From NCBI GenBank assembly GCA_009823505.1, contig VZQC01012300.1, positions 101,750-165,749 on the forward strand: a stretch of 64,000 nt of DNA. The letters are read 5' to 3'. Shown piece by piece: positions 33,816 through 45,754 of this stretch. The stretch is from Rhizomys pruinosus. Lineage: Eukaryota; Chordata; Mammalia; Rodentia; Spalacidae. Both the position numbers and the translations under genes were made by a program. The notes below the pieces were generated by a model, which did not search any database, was not told where the DNA came from, and worked only from the letters and a program-made list of their open reading frames with translations. How positions within the stretch are numbered: the first letter of the stretch is position 1; each line of letters begins with the position of its first letter.

Positions 33816-34140
33816 CTAGCTGTTGATAGAATCTTTAAAAATGATATCAAGGTTGTTTCCATTTTCCTGGCTATGACGACCATGATGAGCAGGTATCTCT
33901 ATAGTGGGATACAGAGTCCTTTGAGTATATGCCCAAGAGTGTAGTAGGATACAGAGTCCTTTGAGTATATGCCCAAGAGTGGATCATGTGGGAGATCTAT
34001 TTCTAGCTTTTTGAGGCATCCCACACTGATTTCCATACTGGCTACACCAGTTTGCATTCCCACCAGCAGTGGGTAAGAGTTCTCTTTTCCTCATGTGCTC
34101 GCCAGCATTTGTCATAGTTTGGCTTTTGGATCTTAGTCAT
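33816..34140 (-). mobile_element. L1 ORF2 3' fragment with internal tandem duplication
   Basis: Antisense L1 text ('tatatgcccaagagtggatcatgtggg', 'gtttgcattcccaccagcagtg'). A 40-bp unit at 33902-33941 is duplicated at 33942-33981 with one or two changes. Confidence 0.8.
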
Positions 34141-34925
34141 TCTGACTTTAAGATCTGCTTGACAAGAATGTAACACATACCTGGCACTGTTATCAGGATC
34201 AGGGCCAAGAACCTGTGGTCAGAAAGGTCACACAGACCATAGGGGAGAAGATATTACTATTATTCTGTTAAATGGACATAGTATTAAAATGACACTTAAT
34301 AACTAATTGTTATACCCATAGGTTAGTGAATCTCTCAACCCTCACCAGAAAGGTTTCTTGTTCCTCGTGGCTAGTCAACGTGTAGTGAGTAAGAGACTGT
34401 GGAATGCTCAGCCCTAAATGGCACACCTGTATCATACTCTATACTTCCAAGGCTCAGGGATCATTTTGGAAGAAGAGGCAGAAAGACTGTAAAGAGCAGA
34501 AGTGGTGGGTTAATAAGGAAACAGTACTGTCTGGGCATCATAGGGTAGTTACACATATATACCCACAGAGCTTGTGACAGTATGCATGAGATCTGTGTAA
34601 GCCCATGCCAGTAAAAAACCCAGCATAGATGAGGGAGATAGGCAAGGAGCCACAGCCTAGCTGAGGAACTATTGGTAACTGCTGGGAAAGGGAGAGTCAA
34701 TTTTCTATAGGAAAGTGAAGCCTAATAGATTGACCAGAGTCCAAGGAATAGACTTATACCCTAGAACATTTGAAGAGCACAAACTAAACTCCATAGGCCT
34801 TAAAAATGAAAATAAAACAGAGTGGGGGTAGTGGGATGGGGTAGACAAGATGAAGGGGGTCTGAATGTGATCAAATGCATGGCATGAAATTCTTGAAGAA
34901 CCAATAATAAAATAAAACAAAATAA
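34141..34925 (+). mobile_element. L1 3'UTR (Lx-like)
   Basis: Continuous L1 3'UTR from 'aagaatgtaacacatacctgg' to the terminal 'gcatgaaattcttgaag' and an A-rich tail. Confidence 0.75.
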
Positions 34926-34983
34926 CATGGCAGTCTTTTGCCAAAGATTAGTACTGCCCTCAATCACAGGCAGAGAAAGCAGT

Positions 34984-35625
34984 TGTTGCAGAGTTCAAGA
35001 CCACTGGGAAAAGACCACTCAGGCTCAATTAAAGTTCAATAAGTCAGGGCTGGAGAGATGGCTCAGCAGTTAAGAGCACCAACTGCTCTTGCAGAGGACC
35101 CGGGTTCGATCCCCAGCACCCACATGGTGGCTGAGAACCATCTTTAACTCCAGATCCAGGGGAATCCGATTCCCTCTTCTGATCTCCGTGGCATTGCATG
35201 ACATGGGTGCACCAACCTGCATGCAGACATTCATACACATAAAAAAATAAATAAAATAAAAAAAGTCCAATCAGTCAAAATTCTTTATTAAGCCAGCCAG
35301 CTGTCTACAAACTCCAGATCAGGAGTGGAATCTGCAGCATGGCTAAAAAGGGGAGGGAGCTTTTAAAGATGAAATCCATAATGACTTCATTTCTGTGGAA
35401 TTTCTAGCTGTCTGTGTATCATATCTCAGTTCCTCTTAGCAGGAGACGCAGGCAAGTTTATAGAAGCCAGAGCAAGCAGTTATCAGAGACTAACATATTT
35501 CACAAGGGAAAGGGTTATTTTTATGGTTAGACTTTCCCATAGTTGTTTACCAGTTTAAAGCAGTTGACAGGGCAGGTCTCTAAAATGGCTATCTTAAACA
35601 AAATGGGGTCATTCTGGTCACCACA
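34984..35625 (-). repeat. 3' LTR of class I provirus
   Basis: On the minus strand it starts TGTGGTGACCAGAATGACCCC directly after a purine-rich 'gagccagtgggaaa', and has AATAAAG at about 35282-35288. A B2 splits the U5. The left end (…gcaaca at 34984) is a best guess, because no second LTR exists here. Confidence 0.65.
35047..35261 (+). mobile_element. B2 SINE inside class I LTR
   Basis: Head 'gggctggagagatggctcag', tail with A-rich 'aaataaataaaataaaa'. The duplication (aaagttcaataagtca / aaagtccaatcagtca) has two mismatches. Confidence 0.95.
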
Positions 35626-35639
35626 TTTCCCACTGGCTC

Positions 35640-38190
35640 TGGATTATATGGATCAAATTATTCATTCATATTCATGTTGGGCTAGAGGTTGATATTGGCC
35701 CTGCAGTGCCAGTATCTTAAGAGTGTTGATTTTTTTTCTTTATACATGTAATTAGGCAATTTAGAATGCAGGGGCCTGTGGTAACTCCAAGAGGTGGCCA
35801 GAGAAGGGGTCCTGCTATCAAGTTAAGAGAGTGGTGAGACCTCATTCCACTCGCTGGCAGATGGCTCTGGCTCCCAAGGAGAAGGGAGGAGAGGCTGTGG
35901 AGCATGAAGGCAGGGCTGGAGGGAAGGGGAGCATCTCAAGGAAGCACCCAAGGAGACTGCTGCCAGAGTTTTTGGCCTCTCGAGAGATTCTTTGGTAGAG
36001 TGGCGTTTCTAACTTGACATCTGGAGGTCCCACCGAGATATGCCACCTCTGCCTCAAGGGGCCTTTGGACACCAGCCAGCCTTGGAGAACAAAGCACTTT
36101 GAAAGACCTCTGAAGACCTGATTTTTTTTTTTTTGTATGTGTATGAATGTACTGTCTGCATGTAGGTTTGTGCACCCGTGTGGTGCAAAGCCATGGAGAT
36201 CAGAAGAGGGTCTCGGAGTCCCCTGGAACTGGAGTTCTCCTGGAATTGGAATTATAGACAGTTCTTAGCTGCCATGTGGGTGCTGGGGATTGAACCTGGG
36301 TCTTCTGCAAGAGCAGCCGCTAGGCTATCTCTCCAGCCCCAAGTTCATAGTTTTAAAACCAAAGGTGTAAGACTTCAATGACAGCATAATAGGAAAAACT
36401 GTATTAGCCACTTCAGCCTTGGGAATGCAGTTGGGGCTGTATGCTTTAAATGACATCTCTGAAGAATGAAAACATGTTTTTAAAAAAAAAGAGTGTGGTG
36501 AGCCACGGAGACCAGAAAAGAGTGGCTGATACCAGTTGGAGGCTTCAGTATGCTCCCTGGCTCTCTAGTCTACATTTTGTTAGTTTCTTTTGACTCCTGA
36601 GTTATTAGCATAAAAACAATATTTTTTTCTAATGTCATGTAAAGACTTCCTTTCTTGAGGAACAGTAAATCTATCCCCCTATGGTTTCACAACATCAGCT
36701 CTGCCAGAGAATCTACTTATTTTTCTAGCTGACCTATTGAACTTCTGAGGTGGTCTAAGTCCTGGTCTACTCTGAGATTCAAGGTTCTGAAATTCTGATA
36801 CCTGAGTGCCAATGCTGAGGCTCCCAAGGCTGCAGAGCGTGCAATCCTTGTCTCTGTGATGAGGGGGGTAATGATGGTTGAGGCTGCCCTCTTTCTCCAG
36901 GTGAGAATTTCATTAATAAGGAAGTGTTCTCTACCTTTTTCCTCATTGTATATGTATACCTGGAGAGGCAAGGCCAAATGTGCAAGTCCACCATGTCCCA
37001 GTTGGATCCAGGAAGTATATTTTAACATTTTCAAACTTATTGGCATAGGTGAGGGAACTGCAAGATAGACTATAAGGGGAACTGGAAAAGGCATAGTTGA
37101 AGACACTAAGCATGTACTTCTTCCCTGTAGGTCCCCCAGGGTAAGCCTAGTTTTTTGCAATCTGCAATCTGTGTTTTGCTGTGGGGTAGTAGTTGGATAA
37201 ATGAAAATGTTGGTTTCTATCCCCATGGATTTAAGCAGAGCCAACAGTCCCTCCCTAGATCAGGAATGGTATGATTTATCCAGTTATGCATTAATTTTAA
37301 TGTATCAAGTTCAGGGTTTCCATCGGAGGTTGGAGCTGTCATCTGCCATGAAGGCACAGCTGTAAGGGGAAGCTGACTGCTCTTAACAGGGACTCCAGTT
37401 TCTTCACCGGCATGAGTTGGGTCTACCACTAGGGCCTGGGTGGTTTGGGGAGCAGAAGTGAGTAACCTTATCTTTGGGCAAGGTAATCAATTATTTCCTG
37501 GACCTATAGGGTCGGACTCACAGCTTGGGAGTTTATTTGGGATGGTGATCTCAGCACCAGGGTCCCAGCCAGTTACATATATTTGGATTGACCAAGTCCT
37601 TCCTGTGGCCCAGTATTTATCTCTTGAACTATTCCAAGTTTGAACCTTTTAATAGAGAATGGGTTACAGTTCCCTATCAGGCAGTTATTAGAGGGTGTTA
37701 ACCTTGAGATTGTTATGTGGGAGTCTTGATGACCACCTTCTCACACCCCTCCACGGTGAATCAGTCTTATATCCCTATGTGGCACAATATTGTCCAGTCC
37801 TCTGGCAATGAGGTCCCCTGTTCACAGGGATCCATAAAGTTGTAATTTTTGAAAGCCCTTTTCTAAGTTTTTTTTCCACACCCTGAAGCTTGTACAAATG
37901 GGGGGGGGGCTATTACGTACTTCTCTCCACACGTTTAGAGCTTTCTCCATAAGTTGGCATGAATCTACTCAGAGCTCAGGCATTGTAGTAGCTTTCTGGT
38001 ATCTAGAAAAAGATGGTACCATCTGAGGTACAGCTAAGTTCCTAGTCCCAAATCTCAAAGTTCTCATTCTCAGTGGACAAAGTATGGGAATTACCTGTCA
38101 GGATTTCCAGAATCAAATTCAGTTTAAAACTGGTGTTCAGGTGAAGGATACCTGTAAGGGCTGTTGTTGGCCAGGGTAGGAGGGGATGCC
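35640..38190 (-). pseudogene. Class I provirus env, broken
   Basis: Surface-subunit remnants span 38190-37250 in several frames (a 'DCRLQKTRLTLG' stretch near 37160). The frame 37244-36717 holds the subunit junction region, an Ala-rich fusion-peptide-like part (ALGASALAL) and the start of the coiled coil. After a frame change, 'CFYANNSG' near 36605 marks the Cys-containing loop of gammaretroviral transmembrane subunits. A B2 sits at 36121-36339. The membrane-proximal tail is at 35905-35717 (GPCILNCL). Many stops and shifts leave no function. Confidence 0.8.
36121..36339 (-). mobile_element. B2 SINE inside env relic
   Basis: Long form with the 'ctggagttctcctggaattgg' block, a T-rich left end (A tail) and the head 'gctatctctccagcccc'. 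Confidence 0.95.
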
Positions 38191-38210
38191 CTCTTAAAAA
38201 TAAAATACAG

Positions 38211-38460
38211 GGGCTGGAGAGATGGCCTAGCGGTTAAGAGCGCCGACCGCTCTTACAGAGGACCCGGATTCGATCCCCAGCACCCACATGGCGGCCGAAA
38301 ACCATCTGAAACTCCAATTCCAGGAGAACTCTAGTTCCAGGGGAATGCGACACCCTCTTCTGACCTCCGCAGCATTGCACGACACGGGTGCACAAACTTG
38401 CATGCAGACAGTACATTCATACACATACGGAAATAAATAAAATAAAAATAAATAAAAAAA
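38211..38460 (+). mobile_element. B2 SINE, long form, CpG-retaining
   Basis: 'ggggctggagagatggcctagcggttaagagcgccgacc' head. Nearly identical to the copies at 28,475 and 59,075 (reversed), so probably one young subfamily. Confidence 0.95.
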
Positions 38461-38467
38461 ATACATT

Positions 38468-38620
38468 TAGCTGGGCGTGGTGGCGCACGCCTTTAATCCT
38501 AGCATTTGGGAGGCAGAGGCAGGCAGATCTTTGTGAGTTCAAGGCCAGCCTGGTCTACAGAGTGAATTCCAGGACAGCTGGGGCTACAGGGAGACCCTGT
38601 CTCGAAAAGACAAAAAAAAA
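38468..38620 (+). mobile_element. B1 SINE
   Basis: Full-length, 'agctgggcgtggtggcgcac' to 'gagaccctgtctcg', then an A-rich tail. It directly follows the tail of the preceding B2, a common landing site. Confidence 0.95.
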
Positions 38621-38639
38621 AAAAAAATTAAAATAAAAT

Positions 38640-39260
38640 AAAGTACGGTTTATTTTTTACCATCATCCTGACTGGTAGTGTCTGCCTTTAAATGGGAGTG
38701 ATGAATGAAGGTGGCCAATCCTGATCCCTGCTACCTTAACGGCTGTGGGTGTGGTCAGGAGCACAAGGTACAGCCAGGAAGGTTCAGACCCACACTAAGT
38801 CTCTGGGTTAGACCTGTGTGCTGAGTTAGTCAGGAGTGGCAAGGGCGGTAGAGGTGAGAGGCAGGTCTATTGCAGAGCCTACAGAGACTTGAGGGAGGAA
38901 AATTAGACATTTTAATGGCAGATGGCCTTTATTTTGCAGGAATCTGTGGAGGCAAATGGCCAAACATTATCTCAAATTGTGTTAACTTACTATGTAAGGG
39001 GGAGCACCTGATTCTGAAAAGAATGGTAGGGAGCACCTCTATCCAACCCTTGCCAGTTTCAGCCCTGAATTTAGTCAGTGTTTCTTTAATGGTCCTATTA
39101 GCTCTTTCTATCTTTCCTGATCTTCTGGGCCTATAGGCACAATGCAATTTCCAATGTATCCCTAGAGTTTTAGCCATTGTTGTGACACCTTGGCTTGTGA
39201 AAGCCGGACCATTGTCAGACCCCAAGAAGGAGGGGAGGCTAAATCAGGGAATGATTTTCA
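38640..39260 (-). pseudogene. Class I provirus pol, integrase
   Basis: The frame 39225-38929 shows the second half of the catalytic core: 'GSDNGPAFTSQGV' (second catalytic Asp), 'LGIHWKLHCAYRP', and 'GKIERANRTIKETLTK' with the catalytic Glu. It runs on to 'FEIMFGHLPP', near the start of the C-terminal domain. The first Asp and the zinc domain (about 39430-39260) are decayed. Motif spacing fits gammaretroviral integrases. Confidence 0.85.
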
Positions 39261-39429
39261 TCAGTAATTTCTTAGTTACTACATTAGCTGTTTCTGACCC
39301 AGTGGGAAAAGCCTCCACCCATCCTGAAAAAGTATCTACCAATTCCAACAGATATCAGAAACCAAACCTTGCCAGAGTAACCTTGGTGAAGTCCAGTTCC
39401 TAGTGTTCACTGGGACTAAATCCTCTTTC

Positions 39430-40130
39430 TCAGAAGCCCAGGGTGCTGGTCTTCTCCCCTTGACAGGTGGGTAATCTGTTAGATATTCTTATCTGAGTAG
39501 GAAATACCTGTGACCAATTGGTTCTTTTAGCTTGGTTAATCCCAGATGGGTACTTGATGAATTTGAGAGAGAAGAGACGGCCCCAGGGCTCTGGGTAGAG
39601 CAGAGCGTCTGTCCGGAAAAATCCACCAATCTTCTCTTTTAGTGCTCCCCCCCTCCCATTCTGTTGGGCCCACGTTTCCTCCTCACCAGTGTAATCAGGA
39701 CATCCCAGTAGGTCTGGCTCAAGCAGGAGGGTGAGAATCGTGGGAGGGCTTAGCATTTGAAGTGGCCCCTCTGGCTCTGTGGCAGCCCTCTGCCATGGCA
39801 TCTGCAAATCTATTGCCTCAGCCTCGGCGGCCGAGTCTCCTTTTTGATGTCCCAAGCAGTGGATAAAAGCAAGTTTTTCAGGCAGCCAGATGGCTGTCAG
39901 GAGAGCAGAAATTTCCTCCTTGTTTTGATCTCCTTTCCAGCTCAGGTGAGCAGGAGGCCCTGCTCCTGATGCAAAGTAGCATGGATGTGTGCAAACAGCG
40001 GACAGGTTATCAGTATAAATGTTGACTGTGAGGCCGTTTCCCCACCCCAATGCCTGAATCTAGGCTATTAGTTCTGCCTTCTGGGCTGATGTTCTCTGGG
40101 ACAGGGACTAGATCCAGATTACTTCAGGCA
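39430..40130 (-). pseudogene. Class I provirus pol, RNase H and start of integrase
   Basis: The frame 40050-39430 has 'VNIYTDNLSAV' (where YTDSRYA is usual), then 'NKEEISALLTAIWLPEKLAFIHCLGHQKGD', the end of a retroviral RNase H with its His-containing loop. The linker to integrase follows. Upstream bases to about 40130 extend it. The relic has no reverse transcriptase in front of it. Confidence 0.85.
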
Positions 40131-40184
40131 GTGTCGTCACAGCATGCACAATACATTCATGTACACAATTTATCGATTTTGCAT

Positions 40185-40290
40185 TTGTTTATACTAGAAA
40201 AATGGAAACAATTTGAATTTCTACCATATAATCAAGAAAGCTATGCCACCATGGAATAGTCTGCACCCATAAAAAAGAATGCCCACCAAT
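40185..40290 (+). mobile_element. Old L1 ORF2 3' fragment
   Basis: 'aaaatggaaacaatttgaatttctacc … ccataaaaaagaatgcc' is a diverged copy of the L1 region also seen at 42,785. Confidence 0.5.
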
Positions 40291-41336
40291 ATTCGCCTTT
40301 CATGTGGTGGCTTTTTACCAAGATTATGCCTCAACACCTTGCGAGCTATTGCTCTAAATTTCTCTAGAAATCTCTTTGACTATGCAGTGCTGGCTGAACT
40401 CCACGGCAGATAATATTACAGCAAAACCGTGTTTGGGATCCTGCATTTAGTAGCAAAACAGGTGTCCCTCTCAGGGGCCACCCACACGGTCCTGCTTATG
40501 CACTTAGCGGGGTCACAGCTTCTCCTCCTCGCCCCCTGAGAGGCAGAGGAAATGGCATCATTCTCCTGCTGGATGGGCTTGGGTTTCACTGGCCCTGATG
40601 TGCATGGCCCCAGACCCTTAGAAATATGACCGCTTGGATGGAATCATGTTAGAAAGGGTTTGTTTGTTTTTAAAAACGATTTAAGAAAGCCTTTGTGGGA
40701 GGAGGTGGGTGGGGATAAAAACACTATATGGGTTTTCCAATAACATCTTGAACTTATAACTCTGTGAAATATGGTCCTTGAGCCACTAATGAAACCCACA
40801 TTGCACCCATGGCCTTGTTTTGCAGAGGGGGGTGGCTGCATCCTCTGTCCAGGGGCTCTTTCTGCATTTGAAGACAACTCCAGAGGTCCCTTGCTTACGG
40901 GATGTTTCTCCTGTGGTAAAGTGCTTTAGAAGCCAGTCCAGCCATGCTGACTACACATGTTCCTTGTCTGTCCCCACCAGTGTCTTCTGGATTGCCCCAG
41001 ATTGAGTCTGTGAAAATTCCCCTAGAATCTTATCTACTGAACTTCAGCCCACTGTAACAGCAGACCAACAAATGGGTGCAGTACACAGGACCCAGAGGAA
41101 GTTAGAGTGCTTAGAAATGGCATGTTCTAAGCTGGTGGGGTGTAGAGACATTCTCTATCAGTTCTCTACAGACTGAAGGGAAAGAAGGGTTCAAAGAAGT
41201 TACCAGGGGCTTTAAGCTCCTCATGCTTCTGCTTGATCTGTATGGGGTTCCCTCAGTCAAAGCCTCTTTGAGCCTGGTCTTTAAATAACCAGCACCAAGT
41301 TGTACCTGGGAACTCCCTAAAGAGTGAAGATTTGGA
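40291..41336. other. No recognisable gene or repeat
   Basis: About 1 kb of unique-looking, moderate-GC sequence. Open frames at 40644-40877 and 40820-41005 overlap on opposite strands and show no motif. Confidence 0.4.
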
Positions 41337-41512
41337 GGCTGGAGAGATGGCTCAGTAGTTTGATTTTCAGTACTGAGTGGCTCACAACTGCCTATAACTC
41401 AAGCTCTTGGGGATTTGAATACTTCTGGATTCTGAGAGCACCTACAAGTCATGTGCCCATGCCCCTGTACCCCTAGTTAAAAACAATAAATAAATAGCTT
41501 AAAAAAAAAACA
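41337..41512 (+). mobile_element. B2/B3 SINE, diverged
   Basis: Head 'ggctggagagatggctcag', a short middle, 'ctggattctgagagcacc', and an A-rich tail 'aacaataaataaata'. Confidence 0.8.
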
Positions 41513-42084
41513 ACAACAATATATCCCAGGAGCTCCAATTTGGTTTGGAAAGATACCAAAAAAACTGGATTTTCAAAGCTTCCAGGCAATTCATGTTTTC
41601 TCTATGAAAGCCACTAAACTAGCTTGATGCACCTGCCCCAAGTGGTCTTTGCAACGCCAGAGCAGCTGGGCTGGCAGGGACACCCTAGATTGCTGGATGT
41701 GGACCTGAGTCACTAAGCCATCTGAGATGAGTTCACTGGAACGCCGAGTGGTTCCTACTGATCCATTCAAGAACTGGGACTTCCATTGCTGGGGAATTGA
41801 AGCTGACACTGTCTTATTTCTCTGCCTGGGTAAGCAGAAGGGTGATTCGGACCATCTGGAGAATCTCGGATTTTCCTTGGGCTGAAGAGACTTGGTTCTT
41901 TTTGTCCATGGATCTTCCTCCAACTGCACCAAGTATGAGATGTGAGCATCTGGCAAGGCCAGACAAGAGAGAACAGACAAGAGGGGCTGATGGCTACTCT
42001 TGCGCCGAGAAGTGGATTTTTATCTTTTGAGAAACGGTGGGAAACCATGTCCCTCCACATAGACACTGACAGACACTGACCATT
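41513..42084. other. No recognisable gene
   Basis: The minus-strand frame 41980-41591 (129 codons) is the longest outside repeats but has no motif, signal peptide or flanking splice pattern that I can support. Confidence 0.4.
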
Positions 42085-42405
42085 AGGATTTGACTGTGAA
42101 ATGTCTCTCAGAGCTCAAGTTTTGAGTATGTGGCACACAGCTGGTGGCATTACTTTGGGGAGGTGGTGGAGACTTTGGAGATGGGTCTAGCTGGAGAGAG
42201 TGGGTCATCAGGACCTATGCGTTGGAATGCCAGGCAGCCTCTCTCTCTCTCCTTCCTGTCCTCTGCAACACATCCTGCTTTCAGGCCGTTCTTCCCAAGC
42301 ACATGGCTAAGAAACATTGGTCTAAACCTCCTGAGGCCATGATTCATGATAAACCTTCCCTCCTTTTAAGGCCATAGACTTCCTTTAACACAAATTGAGA
42401 ACTTG
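42085..42405 (+). mobile_element. MaLR LTR, ORR1/MT-like, old
   Basis: 'gtgaaatgtctctcagagctcaagttttgag … agctggtggcattactttgggg … aggtggtggagactttggag' follows the ORR1-type start, and 'aaaccttccctccttttaa' its end. Confidence 0.55.
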
Positions 42406-42409
42406 TGTG

Positions 42410-42780
42410 ATGGTTAGTTTTAATTGTCAACATAACACAACTTAGATTCATCTGGAAAGAGTCTCAGTGAAGGACTTTGTATCTTGTAGGACCTTGGGTG
42501 TGTCTATGGGGGACTGTCTGATTATGTTAATTGATGCGAGAAGACTCACCCACCACGGTATGGGACACGTTCCTGGCTGTGAGTCCTAGACAGTGTATGT
42601 ATTGAGACAGTGTGTTCATTCTCTCTATCTCGACTGTTGATGTGGGTAGCTGCTTCAAGTTCCTGTCACCTTGACTTCTCCGCACTGATGAACTGTAACC
42701 AGAATCGTGGGCTGAAATAAACCCTTTCTGCACCTAAGTTGCTTTCTTCGGGGTATTTTATCACAGCAACTGATAAAATA
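42410..42780 (+). mobile_element. MaLR LTR, MT-type
   Basis: Near-complete: 'gttagttttaattgtcaacataacacaac' at the start and 'gctgaaataaaccctttctgcacctaag … tttatcacagcaactg' at the end. Confidence 0.7.
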
Positions 42781-42784
42781 GTGA

Positions 42785-43345
42785 AGAGCTGGAACCAACC
42801 CGAATGTCCCTCAACAGACGAGTGGATAACAAAAATGTGGTATATCTATCTACACAATGGAATTCTAGTCAGCGGTAAAGATGACATCATGAACTTTGCA
42901 GGTAAATGGATGGAACTCGAAGCCATTATGCTAAGTGAAATAACACAGTTGCAGAAAAACAAATGGCAAATGGTTTCCCTCATTTGTGGATGCTAGCACC
43001 AAATCCCCAGATGAAAGGCAAGCCGAACAACATTATTGTGATATTTCTTTTTATCTGAAAGTGACTGTGTTGTTATAATGTAAATCTGTTAATGAGCTCT
43101 AGAATCACCCTACCACTTATTTTCAGACTCTGTAATTGCTGTATATGGGTGGAAGGTACATGGGTTCATATTTTAGAGTAATATAAAATTAAAGGGGGAA
43201 AATGTGAATTCCTAAACATATTATGGAATGATCATACAGTTTATTCTCAGAGGTCATAATTTTGATACATATGTGATGATTATATAGGCATATGTAGGAG
43301 CAATACAAAGGGGAGGGAAAAACAAAAAAATATGAAAAATTGGGA
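42785..43345 (+). mobile_element. L1 ORF2 end and 3'UTR
   Basis: Sense copy of the ORF2 end (ccaacccgaatgtccctcaacagacgagtgg … gaactcgaagccattatgctaagtg), then an AT-rich 3'UTR. Confidence 0.8.
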
Positions 43346-43352
43346 TTGAAGG

Positions 43353-43719
43353 GTGTGCTGGATAGCTTTGGTGTCAACTTAACACACCTGGGTTGAGGGA
43401 GCCTCGGTTGGGGAATTGGCTCCATTGGATTGGCCTGTGGCCACATCTGTGGTGTATTGTCTTGATTGTTGAGCAGTGACAGTATAAGAAGGCAGGCTGG
43501 GCATGAGCCAGAGAGCAAGCCAGTAGAGAGCAAGCCAGTGGACAGCATTCCTCCATGGCCTGTGCTTCAGCTCCTGCCTCCAGGTTCCTGCCCTGAGTTC
43601 CTGCCTTGTGCTCCCTGAGTGATGAACTGTGAACCAGGAGATGTAAGCTGAATAAATCCTTTCCTCCCCAAGTTGGTGTCAGAGTGTTTTGTCACAGCAA
43701 TGGAAGACAAACTAGGACA
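43353..43719 (+). mobile_element. MaLR LTR, MT-type
   Basis: 'gtgctggatagctttggtgtcaacttaac' to 'gctgaataaatcctttcctccccaag … gtcacagcaatggaagacaaactaggac'. Confidence 0.75.
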
Positions 43720-43721
43720 AA

Positions 43722-43927
43722 GGGATTTTTCAGTGGTTAGCAACATTGGCTGCTCCTGCACAGGACCCAGATTCAATTCCCAGCACCTGCATGGTAAGTA
43801 ACAACTGTCCATAACTGCAGTTCCAGGGCATCTGACATTCTCTTCTGACTTCCATCACCATTGCATGCACACGGTATCCACTTATACACATGCAGGCAAA
43901 GCACTTATAACTTAAAAATATTTTAAA
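43722..43927 (+). mobile_element. B2/B3 SINE, diverged
   Basis: 'cagtggttagcaacattggctgctcctgcacaggacccagattcaattcccagcacc' and a CA-rich 3' part; AT-rich tail. Confidence 0.8.
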
Positions 43928-44039
43928 TAATATGAAAATTAATTTTTAATCATCTAGTTTTCTTCTATTTATATTTGGTACCTGTTATCCAGGGAAGCTA
44001 GCTTGCCAACTGAATACCAAAAAGGATCACTCGAGTGCC

Positions 44040-44165
44040 TAGGCTGGGCATAGTGGTACCCACTTCTGCTCGTTGCACTCGAGAGGCTGGGGTTGGAGGA
44101 TGACAAGCTAGAGGCCAGCTTCGAGGCCAGGCATACCAGACAGTCCTTTCTCACAAAGAAAAGAA
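44040..44165 (+). mobile_element. B1-like SINE, very diverged
   Basis: 'aggctgggcatagtggtacccac' and 'gaggctggggttggaggatgac' keep the B1 frame. Confidence 0.55.
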
Positions 44166-44979
44166 AGTTTTTCACTGATAAGATTTGATTTCTAAGTTTC
44201 GTAGTTGGAAAAAGGAAAGCTTTCTAGTTCTACTTGGAATTTAAAGCCAATTCTGTTTTCAGTGGGGACCTCTAGCAGCAATGAAACATGTGCTCATACA
44301 CTTTAGTGGCATAAGGGAATAAACTTTTATTCTGAGTTGTGGCTTTGCTAGTGTGTGTGTGTGTGTGGTGTGCACTTGCACGGGCACAGGGGTGCTTGTG
44401 TAAAGCTTCCTAGGATACTTGCAATGATATAAGAGTGTCACATGGTTCTCATTTTCCTGGGATTTCAGAGTGACTAGGATTATGAAAGAGGCTCAAGAGA
44501 GTAAGCTTCTACTTTGTATCAGGTTGCTAACATGGTGTGGGACCAAGCAGGTCAAAACAGGGTCAAGGGGGAGACTCTCCCAAGGAGTCAGGTTTTAGAA
44601 GGAACAATATGTGATTGCGATGTTGCAAGTTCCTTCAAGTTGAAACAAGTTACTCCCAAAGTAAACAACTCACAAGTCCCAGAAAGTTCTTCAAACTTAC
44701 AAAATTCACAAGGCCTCTCCCCAGGCTTATAGAATTGTAAGAACTGCAGAGTGTCTCTCTAACTTGTTGAGCTGCCTGGGAATTGTACAGAGAACTACAG
44801 CTGTCATAAGGCTCACCCAGATGAGGTGAGATTTCAGTGTTACAGCCTCCCTTCAGTTGTCCTTGCTCCTGTAACTCCTCACCATACTCCTGGAAGTAGC
44901 CTGCGTTAACTCACCAATTTTCCAAGTTGCATTTTGATGGAATCATCACTCTGGTTTGTTGTTGTTTTCCCATCTGGCA

Positions 44980-45028
<49 letters not shown>

Positions 45029-45559
45029 TTCTTTCTTCCCCAGAATTGACACAACAGGATGCTACGAATAAGTCTGTTTACCCTAGGGTGAATACATAAC
45101 CTTTTCACTTCCAATAAAAGTTGCTACTTCCCATGAGTGTTAGAAGCCATTCAGGCTCTGTTTCACGTATAAGGGCCCACGGGAAGCCTGTTTCCCCAAC
45201 CCAGATGCCCCTCACTTCAGCTGCTCTTGGTTTGCACAAGACGGTTTCCAACCCTGGCTCTCAAATCTCCTAAAACTATGTGTCAGTGGCTAGACAGTTA
45301 TAATATGAAATTCGAAGCTGTCAAATTGGATGCAGACATGTCAAGGCACATTAATGGGGGAGTAGATGTTAAATTCACCAGATCTATTCTTTCAGGAGGC
45401 TGTCCAAAGTCTGAACGAGCCAGCTGCTAACAAGTGGGTGTTCATCTCTGTCAGCAGAGACCAGGAGAGGTCCACTGTACTCCTCACAAAAGCTGGTGCT
45501 CTCTACAGCCAGGCAGGAAAAGGGCTGTTACTTTTAACCTGGCATTAAAATGGAAGGTC
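44166..45559. other. Mostly unique-looking DNA with two microsatellites
   Basis: Holds a (TG)n run (44350-44370) and an (AT)n run (44983-45024). 'aataaaag' near 45,112 is a possible polyadenylation signal of an old LTR, but I see no partner. No open frame carries a motif. Confidence 0.4.
44983..45024. repeat. (AT)n microsatellite
   Basis: Pure alternating AT of about 42 bp. Confidence 0.95.
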
Positions 45560-45737
45560 AAAGCCGGGCGTGGTGGCACACGCCTCTACTCCCAGCACTG
45601 GGGAGGCAGAGGGAGGCCAGAGAAGCAGGCAGATCTCTGTGAGTTCAAGGCCAGCCTGGTCGACAGAGTGACTCCAGGACAGCTGGGGCTTAACAGGGAG
45701 ACTGTTTGCAAAAACACGGGAAAAGAAAAAAAAAAAA
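45560..45737 (+). mobile_element. B1 SINE with small internal insertion
   Basis: 'gccgggcgtggtggcacacg' to 'cagggagactg', A-rich tail. An extra 'gaggccagagaagcag' segment enlarges the middle. Confidence 0.9.
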
Positions 45738-45754
45738 GGAGGTAAGTATACTCC

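Larger units (their letters stand above)
34984..40130 (-). mobile_element. 5'-truncated class I (gammaretrovirus-like) provirus
   Basis: The minus-strand order is RNase H (40130-39430), integrase (about 39260-38640), env (about 38190-35640), LTR (35625 to about 34984). Everything upstream of RNase H, including the 5' LTR, is missing. Three SINEs have inserted into it (35047, 36121, 38211) and one B1 (38468). The motifs are of gammaretroviral type. Confidence 0.85.

Noticed and set aside
41591..41980. 129-codon minus-strand frame
   Set aside because: No motif, and overlapping frames on both strands; length is within chance for moderate-GC DNA.
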